From assembly GCA_030041215.1 (NCBI GenBank), contig JASHOH010000245.1, positions 1 through 39,158 on the forward strand: DNA of 39,158 nucleotides. Reading direction: 5' to 3'. The notes beneath the pieces are model-generated. The model had not been told where the DNA came from. It saw only the letters and a list, made by a program, of their open reading frames with translations, and did no database searches. A program made the position numbers and the translations under genes. This DNA is from Candidatus Sulfotelmatobacter sp. GTDB taxonomy: Bacteria > Acidobacteriota > Terriglobia > Terriglobales > Acidobacteriaceae. Positions 1-8,055 of the stretch are shown here, piece by piece. The first letter of the stretch is position 1, and the number at the start of each line of letters is the position of its first letter.

Positions 1-2
1 CG

Positions 3-290
3 GATGTGATCGAACAGTCCTATCCGTTCAGCACGTTGAAAGGCGGCGCGAACGTTCTGATCTTCCCTGATCTGGCATCTGCCAACACCGCTTACAAGCT
101 GCTGGTGAAGATCGGAGGAGCAGAGACCATCGGTCCCATCCTGATGGGCATGAGTCGCCCGGTGCACGTGCTGCTGAGGAATGCGCAGGTGGAGGACGTC
201 GTGAGCATGGCTGCGCTCGCAGTGGTTGATGCCCAGGAAGGTGAGGTACATGTTCAGCCCCTGCAGCCTGAGGCGGTAACTGTGGTCTAG
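3..290 (+). CDS. maeB: NADP-dependent malic enzyme, C-terminal end (5' truncated)
   Basis: The reading frame is open to the left edge, so only about the last 95 residues are present. They match the end of the phosphotransacetylase-like (PTA_PTB) domain that forms the C-terminal half of MaeB-type malic enzymes: FSTLKGGANVLIFPDL, then IGGAETIGPILMGM and a closing AALAVVDAQ. Malic enzyme converts malate to pyruvate, CO2 and NADPH in the cytoplasm; in these hybrids the PTA-like domain is regulatory. A stand-alone phosphate acetyltransferase ends in a similar way and cannot be fully excluded. The GTG at 6 is an internal codon, not the start. Confidence 0.8.
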   Translation, partial: DVIEQSYPFSTLKGGANVLIFPDLASANTAYKLLVKIGGAETIGPILMGMSRPVHVLLRNAQVEDVVSMAALAVVDAQEGEVHVQPLQPEAVTVV

Positions 291-316
291 GAACAGGCGG
301 GCGGCTTTTTGGCGTA

Positions 317-406
317 CTTTGCGAGCCCTTAGCGATCTTTGCGGTTCAAAGATTCCGAAATCTTACACCGCAAAGTTCGCTAGGAAAGGCCGCAAAGATC
401 GCAAAG
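317..406. repeat. Imperfect inverted repeat built from CTTTGCGG/CCGCAAAG blocks
   Basis: The left arm (317-345) carries CTTTGCGA, then TTAGCGATCTTTGCGGT. The right arm (367-406) carries ACCGCAAAGTTCGCTAG, then GCCGCAAAGATCGCAAAG. The arms can pair over most of their length with bulges. The element lies between the malic enzyme stop and the aminotransferase start. It resembles dispersed palindromic intergenic repeats and could end transcription of the upstream gene. It also explains why an in-frame extension of the aminotransferase upstream of 442 is not believable as protein. Confidence 0.55.
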
Positions 407-441
407 AACAGCCGCCCCGAAGTTCAGACGGAAAGGCATCT

Positions 442-1704
442 ATGTCTACCGTATGGAGTTCGCGGTATGGGTTGTGTGCGCAGCGCAGCAAAGGCTCGAC
501 CATCCGCGAACTTTTGAAACTTATCCAGCGCCCCGAAGTCATTTCTTTCGCCGGCGGGCTTCCTGCGCCCGACGTGTTTCCTGTCAAGCGCTTCGAAGAG
601 GCCTGCAACTCCGTGCTTGAGCAGCATGGAGCGCAGGCCCTGCAATACAGCGCCACTGAAGGGTACGAGCCTTTGCGCGAAATGATCGCGCGGAACATCG
701 CCCGCTATGGCATTCTCGCTGGCCCTGAAAATGTGCTCATCACCTCCGGCTCGCAGCAGGCTCTCGATCTGATCGGTAAGCTGCTCATCAATTCAGGCGA
801 CCGCGTGCTGGTTGAAGCTCCCACCTATCTGGGTGCGCTGCAGGCCTTCGGGGTCTATGGTGCGGAGTTTATTTCCGTCCCGGTGGATGATGACGGTATC
901 CGCACCGACCAACTGGAAAGCGCGTTGCGGCAGAAACCGAAATTCATGTACATTCTGCCCAATTTTCAGAATCCCGCCGGCGTTACGCTCTCCGAAGCGC
1001 GCCGGCACCAGCTCATTTTCCTGGCCGACCGTTATGGTATCCCGCTTGTGGAAGACGATCCCTACGGCCAGTTGCGCTACGAAGGCGATCACCTGACTCC
1101 ACTGGTTGTTCTCGACCACGAGAATCTGCGCGATACGGCTTTTACTCTGGGCAACGTCATTTACTTGAGCACGTTCTCTAAGACGCTTGCGCCGGGAATC
1201 CGTCTGGCGTGGATCGTCGCGCCGATAGAAGTGATCGGTAAACTGGTGTTGCTCAAACAGGCCGCCGACCTGCATACCGCGACCTTCAATCAGATGGTCG
1301 CCTACGAAGTCGCCAAAGATGGTTTCCTTGACCAGCACGTCAAGCTGATCCGTCAGGTTTATCGAGAGCGGCGCGATGTCATGCTAAATGCGCTGGCTGA
1401 TTTCTTTCCTAACGAGGTGACATGGACTCACCCGCAAGGCGGTTTGTTTCTCTGGATCACGCTACCCGAAGGCACCGACTGCCGCGCCCTGTTCCGGACG
1501 GCGTTGGCCGAGGATGTGGCCTTTGTCCCCGGCGACTCTTTCTACGCCGACAACACGTCCGAAGGCTGCCGCCACATGAGGCTGAACTTCTCCTACTCGG
1601 AGCCGGAGCAGATTCGTGAAGGCATCCGCCGCCTTTCGTTGGCAGTGAAGATGCACGTACGGTCGGCACACGCATCTACGAGCGTTGCAGGCACGAAGCA
1701 ATAA
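442..1704 (+). CDS. PLP-dependent aminotransferase, fold type I (2-aminoadipate/aromatic aminotransferase-like)
   Basis: A cytoplasmic transaminase of 420 residues, normal for the LysN/ARO8/MocR-catalytic group. Visible landmarks are FAGGLPAPDVFP (37-47), TSGSQQALDL (101-110), PNFQNPAG (173-180; Asn177 would contact the PLP phenol), VEDDPYG (203-209) and STFSKTLAPGIR (243-254), whose Lys247 is the expected Schiff-base lysine. There is no N-terminal GntR HTH, so it is not a MocR regulator. ATG 442 is chosen because GAAAGG (431-436) precedes it and the upstream in-frame codons fall in a palindromic repeat. The substrate is unknown. The adjoining 2-oxoacid oxidoreductase makes a role in turning amino acids into 2-oxoacids plausible (inference). 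Confidence 0.85.
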   Translation: MSTVWSSRYGLCAQRSKGSTIRELLKLIQRPEVISFAGGLPAPDVFPVKRFEEACNSVLEQHGAQALQYSATEGYEPLREMIARNIARYGILAGPENVLITSGSQQALDLIGKLLINSGDRVLVEAPTYLGALQAFGVYGAEFISVPVDDDGIRTDQLESALRQKPKFMYILPNFQNPAGVTLSEARRHQLIFLADRYGIPLVEDDPYGQLRYEGDHLTPLVVLDHENLRDTAFTLGNVIYLSTFSKTLAPGIRLAWIVAPIEVIGKLVLLKQAADLHTATFNQMVAYEVAKDGFLDQHVKLIRQVYRERRDVMLNALADFFPNEVTWTHPQGGLFLWITLPEGTDCRALFRTALAEDVAFVPGDSFYADNTSEGCRHMRLNFSYSEPEQIREGIRRLSLAVKMHVRSAHASTSVAGTKQ

Positions 1705-1746
1705 GCAAGAATGCGGCAAGTCCTTCCGGCTCAGGCCTTTTAATTT

Positions 1747-1762
1747 TGTGACGGCCGTCACA
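1747..1762. promoter_or_regulatory. CRP/FNR-family operator, perfect palindrome TGTGACGGCCGTCACA
   Basis: Sixteen bases that are fully self-complementary and fit TGTGA-N6-TCACA, the half-site geometry of CRP and HcpR-like regulators. It is the only such site in the 228 bases between the aminotransferase and the CoA-transferase. Activation from about -41.5 would put the transcription start near 1796. The same motif recurs at 6412, 28613 and 28671. Confidence 0.65.
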
Positions 1763-1835
1763 GGTTCCTGTGCCCCCGGCCATAGCTGGATCAGCGACCC
1801 GAGGCAGACAATAAATAGTTAAAGAGGGAGCAGCG

Positions 1836-1928
1836 ATGACCTTACCGGTCGTTGCGGCCGCAGACCGCCCTGGGCGCTCATCGGGGCGAAACGCGGTCAC
1901 AGGCGTGAGGTCCGCTGCTATGGGGTGA
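1836..1928 (+). CDS. Possible 30-residue upstream ORF/leader before the CoA-transferase
   Basis: ATG 1836 is preceded by a strong ribosome-binding site, AGAGGGAG (1823-1830), and opens a 30-codon frame beginning MTLPVVAAAD. It stops at 1926-1928, only 4 bases before ATG 1933. Its last codons, TGGGGTGA, form the best ribosome-binding site for the next gene, so its translation could be coupled to that gene. The peptide has no recognisable motif or run of regulatory codons. It may be chance, since this could be ordinary leader sequence. Confidence 0.25.
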   Translation: MTLPVVAAADRPGRSSGRNAVTGVRSAAMG

Positions 1929-1932
1929 ACGC

Positions 1933-3264
1933 ATGTCGTGGGAAACACATTACAAGAACAAGTTGCAAACTGCTGATGAGGCGTTGAGCTGCGTCCAATC
2001 GGGCATGCGCGTCTACATTCAACCGGGCTGCGCTGAGCCGGAGACGCTGGTCGAAGCTCTGATGCGGCGCGCTCCTCTCGTGCATGACGTCGAAATCGTT
2101 CACATGATGACAGTGGGGCCGGCGCCCTATGTGGCTCCGGAGATGGCAGGGCGTTTTCGCCACAACGCCATGTTTATCGGCCCGAACGTGCGTGAAGCGA
2201 TCAACGACGGCCGCGCCGATTACACTCCAATTTACTTGAGCGAAATTGAGGGATTGTTCGAAAGCGGCGCCATGCCAATTGACGTCGCCCTGCTGCAACT
2301 TTCTCCTCCGGACCCTCATGGTTTTTGCAGCTTCGGCGTGGGCGTCGATACTTCTCTCACCGCGGCCAAGTGTGCTCGCTATGTGATCGCTCAGATCAAC
2401 GACCACATGCCCCGCACCTACGGAGACAGTTTTATCCATGTCAGCGAAATTGATGCGATCGTCGATTCTTCACGCCCGCTTTGCGCTATGAAAAGAGAGC
2501 CTGTGAGTGAAATGCAAGAGGCGATCGCCCGGCACGTCGCCGGATTGATTGATGACGGCGCGGTAATTCAGACCGGAATTGGTGGAATTCCAGAAGCAGT
2601 GCTGCCCTTTCTGATGGACCGCAAAGATCTTGGGGTCCATAGCGAACTTGTTTCCGAGGGCGTGATTCCGCTGATCGAAGCCGGCGTGCTCACGGGCGCG
2701 CGCAAGAATTTCAAGCCACGAAAGATTATCCTGGGATTCGCTTTGGGCACCAAACGGTTGTTTGATTTTCTGGACAACAATCCCATTTTCGAGTTTCATC
2801 CGACCGCTTACACCAACGATCCCGCCCGAATTGGCTTGAATGACAATATGGTCGCCATCAACTCGGCATTGGAAATTGATCTGACAGGCCAGGTCTGCTC
2901 GGATTCGATTGGCAGTAAGTTCTACAGTGGCATCGGCGGGCAGGTGGACTTTCTGCGGGGAGCTTCGCGCTCCAAGGGCGGCAAGCCGATCATCGCGATC
3001 TCTTCGACGGCGAAACACGGAACGATTTCGAGAATCGTCCCTACGCTCAGCCCAGGGGCGGGAGTAGTTACTTCGCGGGGACTCATCCGTTATGTGGTCA
3101 CCGAGTATGGAGTCGCATATCTGCACGGCAAGACCATCCGCGAACGGGCGCAGGCTTTGATTGACATTGCTCATCCCGATTTCCGCGAAGAGCTTTATGA
3201 GTACTGTGAGAAAACGAAATGGCTCCAGCGGCCGGTAGCATCGGAGCCGGCAATGACGAGGTGA
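1933..3264 (+). CDS. Acetyl-CoA hydrolase/transferase family, 4-hydroxybutyrate CoA-transferase-like
   Basis: A 443-residue class I CoA-transferase of the AbfT/Cat2 type, of usual length. These enzymes move CoA between acyl-CoA and a free acid through a glutamyl-CoA intermediate. HSELVSEGV holds the expected catalytic Glu238. A glycine loop, TGIGGIP (214-220), precedes it and [17 protein letters not shown] follows. The start uses GGGGTGA just upstream. The next gene starts inside or right after the stop codon (GTGA at 3261, or ATG 3270), so it is in one operon with the ferredoxin oxidoreductase genes. The likely role is to conserve the acyl-CoA energy made by that enzyme; the exact acyl group cannot be read from sequence. 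Confidence 0.85.
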   Translation: MSWETHYKNKLQTADEALSCVQSGMRVYIQPGCAEPETLVEALMRRAPLVHDVEIVHMMTVGPAPYVAPEMAGRFRHNAMFIGPNVREAINDGRADYTPIYLSEIEGLFESGAMPIDVALLQLSPPDPHGFCSFGVGVDTSLTAAKCARYVIAQINDHMPRTYGDSFIHVSEIDAIVDSSRPLCAMKREPVSEMQEAIARHVAGLIDDGAVIQTGIGGIPEAVLPFLMDRKDLGVHSELVSEGVIPLIEAGVLTGARKNFKPRKIILGFALGTKRLFDFLDNNPIFEFHPTAYTNDPARIGLNDNMVAINSALEIDLTGQVCSDSIGSKFYSGIGGQVDFLRGASRSKGGKPIIAISSTAKHGTISRIVPTLSPGAGVVTSRGLIRYVVTEYGVAYLHGKTIRERAQALIDIAHPDFREELYEYCEKTKWLQRPVASEPAMTR

Positions 3265-3269
3265 AAAAT

Positions 3270-3545
3270 ATGGCGGGAGCAGCGCGCGGTTACGTCGTTG
3301 TGAGTACCGAAGAATGCAAAGGCTGCGGGTTGTGCGTGGAGTCATGTCCGCCCCATTGCCTTAAGCTGGGGACGGAACTGAACAGGTACGGCGCCCACCC
3401 GGTGCACTACACAGGACGGGATTGTACCGGATGCGGAATCTGTTTTTATTGCTGTCCGGAACCGGGCGCGATCACTGTCTACCGCGTGAAGGCGAAGCCA
3501 AAGCCGGTAGCTGTGACGGGAGGCGAATATGCGCCAGCTCTGTAA
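3270..3545 (+). CDS. korD: 2-oxoacid:ferredoxin oxidoreductase, ferredoxin (delta) subunit
   Basis: A 91-residue protein with two complete [4Fe-4S] motifs: Cys16-x2-Cys19-x2-Cys22-x3-Cys26-Pro and Cys52-x2-Cys55-x2-Cys58-x3-Cys62-Pro. This is the usual delta subunit that passes electrons from the TPP/cluster core to soluble ferredoxin. A GTG at 3261, overlapping the preceding stop, is an alternative start adding three residues. The 3' end overlaps the alpha-subunit gene by 17 bases, showing tight operon structure. Confidence 0.88.
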   Translation: MAGAARGYVVVSTEECKGCGLCVESCPPHCLKLGTELNRYGAHPVHYTGRDCTGCGICFYCCPEPGAITVYRVKAKPKPVAVTGGEYAPAL

Positions 3546-4581
3546 GGGAAACGTGGCCATAGTGAAGGGCGCGATTCTGGCGGGATGCCGCGCGTATTAC
3601 GGCTATCCCATCACTCCAGCCAGCGAGATTGCCGAAGCGGCTGCCTTTTATTTTCCCCAGGTAGGCGGAACGTTCTTGCAAGCGGAGAGCGAAGTCTCCG
3701 CTATCAACATGGTGTACGGGGCGTCGGCGGCGGGTATGCGGGTCATGAGCGCCTCGTCCGGCCCCGGCCTTAGCTTGATGCAGGAAGGCATCTCCTATCT
3801 TGCGGGCGCGGAGTTGCCGTGCGTCATCGTCGATGTCATGAGGGGCGGCCCGGGGCTGGGCAACATCGGTCCGGAACAGGGCGATTACTTTGCCATGGTG
3901 AAGGGCGGCGGGCATGGCAATTATCGCAACATCGTGGTAGCGCCGGCGTCAGTGCAGGAGATGGCCGAACTCACGATGCTGGCCTTCGAGCTGGCCGACA
4001 AATACCGCAATCCGGCCATAGTGCTGACCGACGGTTTTGTCGGGCAAATGATGGAGCCGCTCGATTTGCAATTGAGCGAGCTGAAATCGCCGGACAAACC
4101 CTGGGCAGTCAAAGGAACCCCGGAAACCCGGCCGAACGTAATTACCTCGATCTATCTCGAAACTGACGAACTGGAAGAGCAACAGCGCAAGATGGAAGCG
4201 AAATATTTGCGCGCACAGCAGGCGGAGCCCCGCAGTGAGTTGATCAACACCGACGATGCCGAGGTGCTGCTCGTGGGCTATGGAATTGTATCCCGCATTC
4301 TGTTCTCGACGGTCGAAGCGTTGCGCAAAGAAGGCGTAAAGGCTGGGCTGTTTCGGCCCATCACTTTGTGGCCGTATCCCTCGAAGAGTCTGGCTGAGGC
4401 GGCGCGAAAGGTCGAGAAGGTCTTTGTCGTCGAATTGAGCAATGGACAGATGCTGGAAGACATACGCTTGGCGCTTGATGGCAACGTCCCGGTGGACTTC
4501 TACGGCCGCGTAGGTGGCAACGTACCCTCGGTTGCGGAAATTCAAGAGCACGTGCTAGCACGCATAGGCGCAGCGGTCTGA
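3529..4581 (+). CDS. korA: 2-oxoacid:ferredoxin oxidoreductase, alpha subunit
   Basis: A 350-residue protein covering the pyrimidine-binding TPP domain and the following transketolase C-terminal-like domain. Recognisable stretches are [14 protein letters not shown] near the N-terminus, [19 protein letters not shown] (substrate/TPP interface), [22 protein letters not shown] and [12 protein letters not shown]. These mark the KorA/VorB group. The enzyme decarboxylates 2-oxoacids such as 2-oxoglutarate or branched-chain 2-oxoacids to acyl-CoA and reduces ferredoxin. Which substrate is used cannot be decided here. Neighbours on both sides supply the remaining subunits. Confidence 0.88.
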   Translation: MRQLCKGNVAIVKGAILAGCRAYYGYPITPASEIAEAAAFYFPQVGGTFLQAESEVSAINMVYGASAAGMRVMSASSGPGLSLMQEGISYLAGAELPCVIVDVMRGGPGLGNIGPEQGDYFAMVKGGGHGNYRNIVVAPASVQEMAELTMLAFELADKYRNPAIVLTDGFVGQMMEPLDLQLSELKSPDKPWAVKGTPETRPNVITSIYLETDELEEQQRKMEAKYLRAQQAEPRSELINTDDAEVLLVGYGIVSRILFSTVEALRKEGVKAGLFRPITLWPYPSKSLAEAARKVEKVFVVELSNGQMLEDIRLALDGNVPVDFYGRVGGNVPSVAEIQEHVLARIGAAV

Positions 4582-4628
4582 GTAGAGCTAAAGCAGTGGT
4601 GTGAGTAGAGCGAATGAGGACAACGAAC

Positions 4629-6158
4629 ATGGAAGCCAAAAGCACGATCAGTGTGGATGAGGCCGAAATTCAAACTGACGCGAGTACGCCGGCTGTCAAC
4701 GCGGGTGAATACGAAGTGATTCATTCCAAGTCGCCAGTGTTTTATGACCTCTATACGCGCAAGACGGAGCTGCAGCATCAGACACACTATTGTCCCGGTT
4801 GCGGTCACGGAGTTGTCCACAAGCTGATTGCCGAGGCGATCGAGGAATTGGGGCTTCAGGATAAGACGATCATCGTCAGCCCGGTAGGGTGCTCGGTGTT
4901 CGCTTACTACTATTTTGACGTCGGCAATGTACAAGTCGCGCATGGGCGGGCGCCAGCGGCAGCCACGGGACTCAAACGCGCCTGCCCGGACAAGGTCGTC
5001 ATCTCCTACCAGGGAGACGGCGATTTGGCCGCCATCGGCACCGCCGAAATCATTCACGCCGCCAATCGCGGAGAAAAAATCGCCGTTTTCTTTGTGAACA
5101 ATGCCATCTACGGCATGACGGGCGGGCAAATGGCGCCCACGACGCTGGTCGGTCAGAAAAGTACGACCTCGCCTTTCGGGCGACGGCCGGGGAACGAAGG
5201 TTTCCCCATACACATGGCCGAGTTGCTGGCCGCACTGGAAGCTCCGGCATACATCGAGCGCGTGGCGCTCTCTGATAACAAAAACATCATGAAAGCGCGG
5301 CGGGCAATTCGCAAAGCGCTCGAGATTCAGAAAAACGGCTCTGGATTTTCCTTTGTGGAAATTTTGTCGCCGTGCCCGACCATTTGGGGCAAAGATCCGG
5401 TGGAAGCAAGACGCTGGGTTCTGGAGAAGATGATCCCAGCTTTTCCCCTTAACGTTTTCCGCGACCGCGTCCCCGAAATCCCTAGTATGGAAGTGCCACA
5501 GCGGAGTGTGGAGGAGGTGCTCGAACTGGCGGCGAAACCTGAGGGTCAGAATGCTTCTGTGCAGAAACATGCCCATCACTTTAAAGACGTGAAAATTAAG
5601 ATCGCGGGCTTCGGCGGGCAGGGCGTTCTTCTGCTCGGTCAGTTGCTCATAGAGATGGGCATGCGCGAAGGTCTGGAAGTGAGCTGGCTGCCGTCTTACG
5701 GCCCGGAGATGCGCTCGGGCAGTGCGCATTGCCATGTCTGTTTATCGAAAGAACGGATCGGATCGCCGCTGGTATCGCGGCCTGACGTGCTGGTGGCCAT
5801 GAATGAGTTCTCACTGCGGAAGTTCGCCCCCGAAGTCGTCAGCGGCGGGCTTGTTCTTTATAACAGTGAAAGTCTTCCGCCCGATTTTGTGGCTCCGGGA
5901 ATACAGGTGATCCCGATACCGGCTGCAGAGATGGCCGACAGGCTGGGATCGACCAAAGCGGCAAATATCGTGATGATGGGTGCGCTCCTCGAGGAGACCG
6001 AATGTCTGGATGCGCGAACCGCCCTAAGCGTGCTGGAAGACAAGGTAAAGAAGGTCGATCTGCTGGAAGTCGACCGGCAGGCGCTTGCCGCAGGGCGACT
6101 GTTCATCGACAACAACGCACATGTCGGCGCAGTCAGCCAGCCGGATGGATTCGCATGA
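4629..6158 (+). CDS. korB-korC: 2-oxoacid:ferredoxin oxidoreductase, fused beta (TPP) and gamma subunits
   Basis: Two subunits in one 509-residue chain. Residues 1 to about 300 are the beta subunit: YCPGCGHG (Cys55, Cys58) and Cys88 (SPVGCS) for the [4Fe-4S] cluster, and the TPP motif GDGD (129-132) closing with VNN (156-158). Residues from about 321 are the gamma subunit, starting VKIKIAGFGGQGVLLLG with SYGPEMRSGSAHCHV further on. A linker of roughly 20 residues joins them. ATG 4629 is preferred because GAGGA sits 8 bases upstream; ATG 4614 in frame is an alternative. It is the last gene of the operon. The fusion guarantees 1:1 stoichiometry of the two subunits. Confidence 0.88.
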   Translation: MEAKSTISVDEAEIQTDASTPAVNAGEYEVIHSKSPVFYDLYTRKTELQHQTHYCPGCGHGVVHKLIAEAIEELGLQDKTIIVSPVGCSVFAYYYFDVGNVQVAHGRAPAAATGLKRACPDKVVISYQGDGDLAAIGTAEIIHAANRGEKIAVFFVNNAIYGMTGGQMAPTTLVGQKSTTSPFGRRPGNEGFPIHMAELLAALEAPAYIERVALSDNKNIMKARRAIRKALEIQKNGSGFSFVEILSPCPTIWGKDPVEARRWVLEKMIPAFPLNVFRDRVPEIPSMEVPQRSVEEVLELAAKPEGQNASVQKHAHHFKDVKIKIAGFGGQGVLLLGQLLIEMGMREGLEVSWLPSYGPEMRSGSAHCHVCLSKERIGSPLVSRPDVLVAMNEFSLRKFAPEVVSGGLVLYNSESLPPDFVAPGIQVIPIPAAEMADRLGSTKAANIVMMGALLEETECLDARTALSVLEDKVKKVDLLEVDRQALAAGRLFIDNNAHVGAVSQPDGFA

Positions 6159-6396
6159 GGTTCAGGCCGAATTGAAGCACCCAGCCCCTCCAATGAGTTT
6201 AGCTTGGTGCACGCCCCGGGTTAATCCCTGTTTAAGGGTCTTCCGTCACTCGAGCTGCGAGCGCCCTTGCTCGTCACAACCTTCGTGTTCGTTCTGAACA
6301 TTTCCATCTACATGCTGCAAAAACTAATTCAGCAGATTTCTTGCGATCCCTACTCGTTATCTAACTCATTTACTTCGTGGTACATGCAGCTAGTTG

Positions 6397-6410
6397 TTAA
6401 TCACGATTAA
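6397..6410. promoter_or_regulatory. Palindrome TTAATCACGATTAA, FNR-like geometry
   Basis: A perfect inverted repeat of hexamers with a 2-base spacer, also readable as TTAAT-N4-ATTAA. This is one base per half away from the FNR/DNR consensus TTGAT-N4-ATCAA. It lies directly beside the CRP-type palindrome at 6412-6427, with the two centres 16 bases apart. Its function is inferred from symmetry only. Confidence 0.35.
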
Positions 6411-6411
6411 T

Positions 6412-6427
6412 GGTGACCACGGTCACT
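6412..6427. promoter_or_regulatory. CRP/FNR-family operator GGTGACCACGGTCACT
   Basis: GTGA-N6-TCAC with the extra inverted bases CC/GG, 175 bases upstream of the cytochrome c start. It shares the core of the sites at 1747, 28613 and 28671 but lacks the outer T/A of a full TGTGA half. If bound at -41.5, the start would fall near 6461, and TAGAAA (6447-6452) would be a possible -10 hexamer. Confidence 0.5.
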
Positions 6428-6601
6428 GCGCTTTTCCCTACCGACGTAGAAAATCTCAACTGGCAACGATCAGGTTGTTGCGTTCTCTTACATAAGTTTT
6501 TTGCGGCAAAGCATTTGGTGTTCATTTTTGCAGCGACGCGGGAACAAGACAAGGAACGTTGCTTCTTATTGCAATACGACCTAGGAGAGGAAGAACTAGT
6601 C

Positions 6602-6919
6602 ATGAAGACGACGAAGCTGATAGCTCTGATTGTGGCCATCGCGGTAGGCCTGTTCATTCTGATTCCCAGCCTGTCGTGGGCGGCCGATGATGGAGCTGCA
6701 ATCTACAAGGCAAAATGCGCAGCCTGCCACGGGGCGGACGCAGCCGGCAAACCTGCGGCCAAGATTCCGAGCCTGATTGCCGACGATGCCAAGAAGGCAT
6801 CGGACGCAGACCTGAGCAAGTCGATCACCGGCACGGCAAAACATCCGGCCGGTGTGAAGGGCTTGTCGGCGGATGAGGTCAAAGCAGTCGTGGCCTACAT
6901 TCGCACCCTGCAAAAGTAA
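6602..6919 (+). CDS. Small secreted monohaem cytochrome c with no distal methionine
   Basis: 105 residues. A signal peptide (MKTTKLIALIVAIAVGLFIL to about Ala27/28, SWAA) is followed by a class I cytochrome c fold: IYKAKCAACHGAD, with Cys39, Cys42 and proximal ligand His43, and a C-terminal helix VKAVVAYIRTLQK. The mature protein contains no methionine. Where relatives read G-x-G-x-M-P, this one reads TAKHPAG, so His81 is the obvious candidate sixth ligand. A good ribosome-binding site precedes the start. The protein is periplasmic and is probably an electron carrier for the membrane proteins encoded next, although a likely terminator at 7112 separates them. Confidence 0.82.
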   Translation: MKTTKLIALIVAIAVGLFILIPSLSWAADDGAAIYKAKCAACHGADAAGKPAAKIPSLIADDAKKASDADLSKSITGTAKHPAGVKGLSADEVKAVVAYIRTLQK

Positions 6920-7272
6920 TTGCGGTCGGTTATTGCAGCTATCGTCTGTTCCTCTTTACGCGCAGGCCGCACGCGAACCAGCAGCGGCACAGGAATGCGG
7001 GAGAGAGAGCGTGAGGATTTCCAGCTCAATACGGCGGATGGGAGTGGAACCCTGCCGATTCATGGTTAGCTGGCCATCCCGCTCTCCCCGCTTTGCCGTG
7101 TGGAACAGACCACCGGGGCCCGGATGCTCACCACTCCGGCCCCGGTTAACTTTTTCTGGGCGGCTTGCAGAGATTTGCCGGCCATTGCTGAAGCTAATCG
7201 CAATAATTCTGCACTCTGCAGTTTCTCATTCCACGCAAGCAATCTCCTGCCACGCCGCCGAAAGGTGCCATC
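6920..7272. other. Gene-free stretch between cytochrome c and the HybA-like gene
   Basis: 353 bases. Apart from a GC-rich hairpin with a T-run (7112-7156) and the ribosome-binding site AAAGGTG before ATG 7273, nothing is recognised. The frame open across 6873-7295 shows no domain, overlaps the 3' end of the cytochrome gene, and is rejected. Confidence 0.5.
7112..7156 (+). terminator. Hairpin ACCGGGGCC/GGCCCCGGT followed by a T-run
   Basis: A perfect 9-bp stem (7112-7120 with 7138-7146), a 17-base loop, then TTAACTTTTTC. This fits an intrinsic terminator for the cytochrome c transcript, although the loop is long and the T-run starts a few bases after the stem. Confidence 0.4.
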
Positions 7273-8055
7273 ATGAGCAAGGCCATCTTATATGACGCGA
7301 CGATCTGCATCGGGTGCAAGCAATGCGAAGTTGCTTGCGCCCAGCAAAACAATCTTACTTATAACGACAGCGTAGCAGCGGAGTCGGTTCAGTCTGCGCA
7401 CAAGTACACCGTTGTCCTGACCAAAGAGGACAAGTTCATGCGCCGGTTGTGCATGCACTGCAATCAACCGGCCTGCGCTTCCGCCTGCCCGGTTGGGGCG
7501 CTGCACAAGACCAAAGTGGGGCCGGTCGTTTACGACGTCTGGAAATGCATCGGTTGCCGCTATTGCATGGTTGCCTGCCCCTTCAATCAGCCTAAATACG
7601 AATGGGGTTCGCTAAACCCGCGTGTGCGCAAATGCATCATGTGCCCTGACAGGATCGCCGCTGGCAAACAGACGGCGTGCGCGGAAATATGTCCCACCGG
7701 TGCGACCAAGTTCGGCGAGCGTGACGACCTTATCAACGAGGCTCGGCAGCGCATCCGTGAAAATCCCGGCAACTACGTTCCTCGCATCTACGGCCTCAAT
7801 GAGGTGGGTGGAACGAGTGTACTGATTATTTCCAGCGCGAATGTTGAAGAGTATGGCTATCCAGCTTCGGCAAAGATTGGCGACACTCCCGTGCCGGAAT
7901 ACACCGGACGCGTGATGGAGAAGGTTCCCGACTTCATTCCAGTCTGGTCGCTGGTGCTCGGCGGAATTTATTGGATTTCACATCGGCGTGACGAAGTGGC
8001 CGCCGCCGAGGCAGAAGAAAGGGCACAAGAGAAAAAAAACGGGAGGGCGCAATGA
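7273..8055 (+). CDS. HybA-like four-[4Fe-4S] ferredoxin protein with C-terminal membrane helix
   Basis: 260 residues with four cysteine sets: Cys12/15/18/22, Cys60/63/68/72, Cys92/95/98/102 and Cys121/124/136/140. This is the DMSO-reductase-type iron-sulfur subunit layout. Near the C-terminus a hydrophobic span (PVWSLVLGGIYWI) precedes a charged tail, as in HybA of hydrogenase-2. Unlike HybA there is no Tat signal: the protein begins MSKAILYDATICIGC, and the start has a good ribosome-binding site. The cluster domain may therefore face the cytoplasm. The stop overlaps the HybB-like gene by 4 bases. It likely relays electrons between a soluble donor and the next protein. No catalytic subunit lies nearby. 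Confidence 0.82.
   Translation: MSKAILYDATICIGCKQCEVACAQQNNLTYNDSVAAESVQSAHKYTVVLTKEDKFMRRLCMHCNQPACASACPVGALHKTKVGPVVYDVWKCIGCRYCMVACPFNQPKYEWGSLNPRVRKCIMCPDRIAAGKQTACAEICPTGATKFGERDDLINEARQRIRENPGNYVPRIYGLNEVGGTSVLIISSANVEEYGYPASAKIGDTPVPEYTGRVMEKVPDFIPVWSLVLGGIYWISHRRDEVAAAEAEERAQEKKNGRAQ

Larger units (their letters stand above)
6159..6601. other. Gene-free leader region of cytochrome c
   Basis: 443 bases with no convincing gene. It is noticeably richer in A+T than the flanking genes. It contains two adjacent palindromes (listed separately) and a strong ribosome-binding site, AGGAGAGGAAG, just before 6602. A reading frame open from 6410 joins the cytochrome frame, but its first 64 codons lack any signal or homology and end where the true signal peptide begins, so they are treated as non-coding. 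No sigma-54 -24/-12 element with correct spacing was found. Confidence 0.6.

Noticed and set aside
2470-3345. 291-codon minus-strand frame opposite the CoA-transferase
   Set aside because: Antisense shadow with no recognisable motif, covering the conserved catalytic region of the plus-strand gene.
4542-5735. 397-codon open frame on the minus strand opposite the korB part
   Set aside because: It is an antisense shadow of a clearly coding, motif-rich gene; no domain, no start signal.
6512-6534. Sigma-54-like -24/-12 sequence TGGTGTTCATTTTTGCA upstream of cytochrome c
   Set aside because: The GG-to-GC spacing is one base too long, and this promoter type does not tolerate that.
6410-6601. N-terminal extension of the cytochrome c frame
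   Set aside because: The good ribosome-binding site and signal peptide start at 6602; the extension includes the operator palindrome and A+T-rich sequence.
6873-7295. 140-codon plus-strand frame between cytochrome c and the HybA-like gene
   Set aside because: Overlaps the coding end of cytochrome c and the start of the next gene in another frame; no domain or signal.
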